NCBI GenBank assembly: GCA_031315865.1 | Contig: JALDRJ010000002.1 | Span: 2,330,001-2,394,000 of the forward strand | DNA length: 64,000 nucleotides | Origin: Nitrospirales bacterium | GTDB lineage: Bacteria; Nitrospirota; Nitrospiria; Nitrospirales; UBA8639 | Reading direction: 5' to 3' | Shown here: in pieces, positions 62,008-64,000 of the stretch | Numbering within the stretch: the first letter of the stretch is position 1 | How the letters are laid out: each line of letters starts with the position of its first letter | The notes under the pieces: model-generated | The model's database searches: none | The model's input: only the letters and a program-made list of their open reading frames with translations | Told to the model about the DNA's origin: nothing | Position numbers and translations under genes: made by a program

Positions 62008-63102
62008 CTATGGAAAAAGACCGCAATGCGAGAGGCCAAGATGCTCCGGTAATCCTAGTGCGATATTCATCGATTGTATGGCTTGTCCGGCAGCACCTTT
62101 TACGAGATTATCGATTGCAGCCACTGAGATGACTCGACGAGTTCGAGGGTCGTAACTCACGCTCAGATCACAGAAATTGGAACCTCGAACATGACTTGGA
62201 GTCACGTCGTGCGGATTCTCGAAAATACGAATGAATGACTCGCCTTTGTAATAATCTTTATAGAGAGGGAGCCATTCTGTTCGAGACTGACCTGTCAGAT
62301 TGACTGTTGCGTAGGCTGTGCTCAGAATTCCGCGATTGAGAGGGACAAGATGAGGGGTGAAGGAAATTGCATGAGTGGTAGTCGTCTCATCGTCGATTGA
62401 TGTTCCGGATTTTCTTGAGATCTTCCAGAGTTCTTGCTCTATTTCCGACGTATGTCGATGAGTCCCAATCTTGTATGCATGGATTGATTCATGGGCCTCC
62501 GGAAAGTGATAGGCCAGGCTCGGGCTTCGGCCAGCCCCTGATATGCCAGATTTTGCATCGATGATAATGCTCGAAGGGTCGATCAAGCGATGCGCGAGTA
62601 ATGGCGCCAGTTGCAAGATAGCGGCTGTCGGATAACAACCAGGTACGGCGATCAGTCGAGCCTGCTGTATGGCTAGTCGATGAAGTTCAGGCAAGCCATA
62701 GACCGCATTCTGCAAAAGAGAGGGATAGGGGTGAGAAACCTGATACCACTGTGCGTAGAGTTCTGGGTTATCGAGTCGATAGTCTGCGCTGAGATCGATG
62801 ACCAGCTTATGGCGTTCGAAGAATTCTGCAACTGGGGTGAGAGCTTGAGTATGGGGAAGCGCTAAGAAAATAATCTCGGCTTGATCGGCGATGCGTTTCG
62901 GGTCTAGCTGATCCAGTGACACTGACGTAACGCCCTGTAAATGTGGGAATATCGTGGACAGAAGCTGGCCGGCTGATTTTTCAGAAGCGACAACGGTTGA
63001 GATTGAAATCTCAGGATGTCCCTGTAAGAGTCGGAATAACTCTCCCCCAGTGTATCCACTGGCTCCGATAACTGCGACCTGTTTCTTTTGGTGTGTGGTC
63101 AT
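62008..63102 (-). CDS. argC: N-acetyl-gamma-glutamyl-phosphate reductase ArgC
   Basis: 364 residues. NADPH-dependent reduction of N-acetylglutamyl-phosphate to the semialdehyde in arginine synthesis. The nucleotide-binding loop GASGYTGGE is at 13-21, the catalytic cysteine is in AVPGCYPTAAILQLA, and SGISGAGRSP and SFTPHLVPLNRGILST complete the family pattern (type 1 ArgC). The start ATG is at 63102. The gene lies after the rpsI terminator, so it needs its own promoter, which I could not identify. Confidence 0.96.
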   Translation of the reverse strand: MTTHQKKQVAVIGASGYTGGELFRLLQGHPEISISTVVASEKSAGQLLSTIFPHLQGVTSVSLDQLDPKRIADQAEIIFLALPHTQALTPVAEFFERHKLVIDLSADYRLDNPELYAQWYQVSHPYPSLLQNAVYGLPELHRLAIQQARLIAVPGCYPTAAILQLAPLLAHRLIDPSSIIIDAKSGISGAGRSPSLAYHFPEAHESIHAYKIGTHRHTSEIEQELWKISRKSGTSIDDETTTTHAISFTPHLVPLNRGILSTAYATVNLTGQSRTEWLPLYKDYYKGESFIRIFENPHDVTPSHVRGSNFCDLSVSYDPRTRRVISVAAIDNLVKGAAGQAIQSMNIALGLPEHLGLSHCGLFP

Positions 63103-63164
63103 AGAGAAATTTTTATCGATATATTTGAAATGTTTTCAGCCATTTTAGGATGGCAGAAACAAAA

Positions 63165-63190
63165 AAGGGAAGACCCAAAGGCCTTCCCTT
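63165..63190 (-). terminator. Intrinsic terminator of the rplM-rpsI operon
   Basis: On the minus strand AAGGGAAG (63190-63183) and CTTCCCTT (63172-63165) form an 8-bp stem with a 10-base loop, followed at once by TTTTTTG. It lies 28 bases after the rpsI stop. Confidence 0.9.
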
Positions 63191-63217
63191 CGTGATCGTA
63201 AATTCCAGGAACCGTTC

Positions 63218-63610
63218 TCAGCGTTTGGAGTATTGGAATTTTGATCGTGCCCCTTTTTGTCCGTATTTCTTTCGCTCTTTGACTCGAGAATCACGTGTCA
63301 AGAGACCTTTCTTTTTCAGTGGCTCACGAAGCGAGGGGGTTAAGGCCGACAGGGCCTTCGCGATGGCATGACGCAGCGCTCCAGCCTGTCCGGAAACTCC
63401 ACCACCCGCGAGTGTAGCCCGTACATTATACTGTCCTGTTGTTCCGGTGATCTCAAAAGGCGAAAGGATTTGATTTTGATGTCCCAGCCTCGTGAAGTAT
63501 TCCTGAGCAGGTTTATTGTTGACGTGAATCTCACCATTGCCCGGCTCAATCCAAGCTCGAGCGACGGCATACTTTTTTTTCCCTGTTGCGTATTGTGTTG
63601 TTTCAACCAT
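63218..63610 (-). CDS. rpsI: Small-subunit ribosomal protein uS9
   Basis: 130 residues, the usual bacterial length. TGKKKYAVARAWIEPGNGEI opens the protein, GGGVSGQAGALRHAIAKAL is the conserved glycine-rich centre, and the C-terminal SKFQYSKR is the tail that reaches the ribosomal P site. Last gene of the rplM-rpsI operon, ending at a strong terminator. Confidence 0.98.
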   Translation of the reverse strand: MVETTQYATGKKKYAVARAWIEPGNGEIHVNNKPAQEYFTRLGHQNQILSPFEITGTTGQYNVRATLAGGGVSGQAGALRHAIAKALSALTPSLREPLKKKGLLTRDSRVKERKKYGQKGARSKFQYSKR

Positions 63611-63664
63611 GTTCCAATGTCCTCGTTTAGAAATCAGGGTGATGAGAAATACAATTTTTGGCCA

Positions 63665-64000
63665 CTATAGCACAAGAGGCTGAGGGTTTTGGGCTGCATG
63701 TGGATGTTCAGGGCCCGGGTATAATCGTAGCTTTTTGGCCATTTGTTTACCTAAGGAGTTCTTGGGAAGCATCCCTCGAATGGCCACATTGAGTAGCTCG
63801 GTTGGCTTCTTTTCATGCAGCTTTTCCGCAGTGACGGACTTAATGCCTCCGGGATAGCCTGTGTGATGATAGTACGTCTTCACCTTGAACTTATCTCGTG
63901 TGAGCTGTATTCGACCTGCATTAATCACGACGACATGGTCTCCCGTGTCGACATTCGGGGTAAAGATCGGCTTATGTTTTCCTCGTAAAACCATGGCGAT
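63665..64000 (-). CDS. rplM: Large-subunit ribosomal protein uL13, partial (5' end outside the window)
   Basis: About the last 111 of the expected 142-150 residues are present. [20 protein letters not shown], the [20 protein letters not shown] block and [20 protein letters not shown] are diagnostic of uL13. The frame stays open to the window edge, and the ATG near 63994 is an internal methionine. Standard rplM-rpsI order. Confidence 0.97.
   Translation of the reverse strand: MAMVLRGKHKPIFTPNVDTGDHVVVINAGRIQLTRDKFKVKTYYHHTGYPGGIKSVTAEKLHEKKPTELLNVAIRGMLPKNSLGKQMAKKLRLYPGPEHPHAAQNPQPLVL

Overview
The window is the core of an exopolysaccharide (EPS) / exosortase locus from a Gram-negative bacterium. 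The best guess is a Nitrospira-like member of the Nitrospirota. That guess rests on exosortase-A-type genes (XrtA, EpsI, PrsK, PrsR), many sigma-54 regulators, GC near 50%, and the right flank argJ-argC-rpsI-rplM. The phylum is an inference; no 16S rRNA gene is present. I saw no tRNA or rRNA gene, transposase, CRISPR array or prophage.

Layout. 1-12.5 kb (+): glycosyltransferases, two asparagine-synthetase-type amidotransferases (the second with a decayed glutaminase half), a UDP-GlcNAc 2-epimerase, a TPR protein, a polysaccharide deacetylase, two GNAT/FemAB-like proteins and an acyl carrier protein. 12.6-14.6 kb: a minus-strand FemAB-like gene and 1 kb without genes. 14.6-24.3 kb (+): GT39 and GT2 enzymes, the exosortase-associated acyl ligase / PLP decarboxylase pair, a DegT-like aminotransferase, a GT4 and the O-antigen-ligase-like protein. 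24.7-28.7 kb (+): carbamoyltransferase, SxtJ-like protein, a 50-residue DUF5989-like protein and an SGNH hydrolase, the last behind a good sigma-54 promoter. 29-43 kb: a BNR-repeat protein, a flippase, a minus-strand GT, two methyltransferases, an AlgD-like nucleotide-sugar dehydrogenase, two more GT4 enzymes, a catalytically altered SGNH protein and a third amidotransferase.

43.1-50.8 kb (-): three secreted, proline-linker, multi-domain proteins. One carries five almost identical 513-bp tandem repeats and has a sigma-54 promoter. The next carries three diverged copies of the same domain type and is preceded by a clear cyclic-di-GMP-I riboswitch. The third probably lies in the same transcript. 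51.4-60.7 kb (+): a QseE/QseG/QseF-like histidine kinase, lipoprotein and sigma-54 activator set, then exosortase, EpsI, PrsK and PrsR. 60.7-64 kb (-): argJ, argC, rpsI and the 3' part of rplM.

How it may work together (inference): nucleotide sugars made by the epimerase and the GDP-mannose-type dehydrogenase are assembled by the glycosyltransferases and decorated with amide, carbamoyl, acyl or aminoacyl and methyl groups. They are then moved by the flippase and polymerised or ligated. The secreted repeat proteins look like extracellular matrix or carbohydrate-binding components. Their expression appears tied to RpoN activators encoded next door and to c-di-GMP, the usual signal for attached growth. 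No protein with a PEP-CTERM tail was found in the window, so the exosortase substrates must lie elsewhere.
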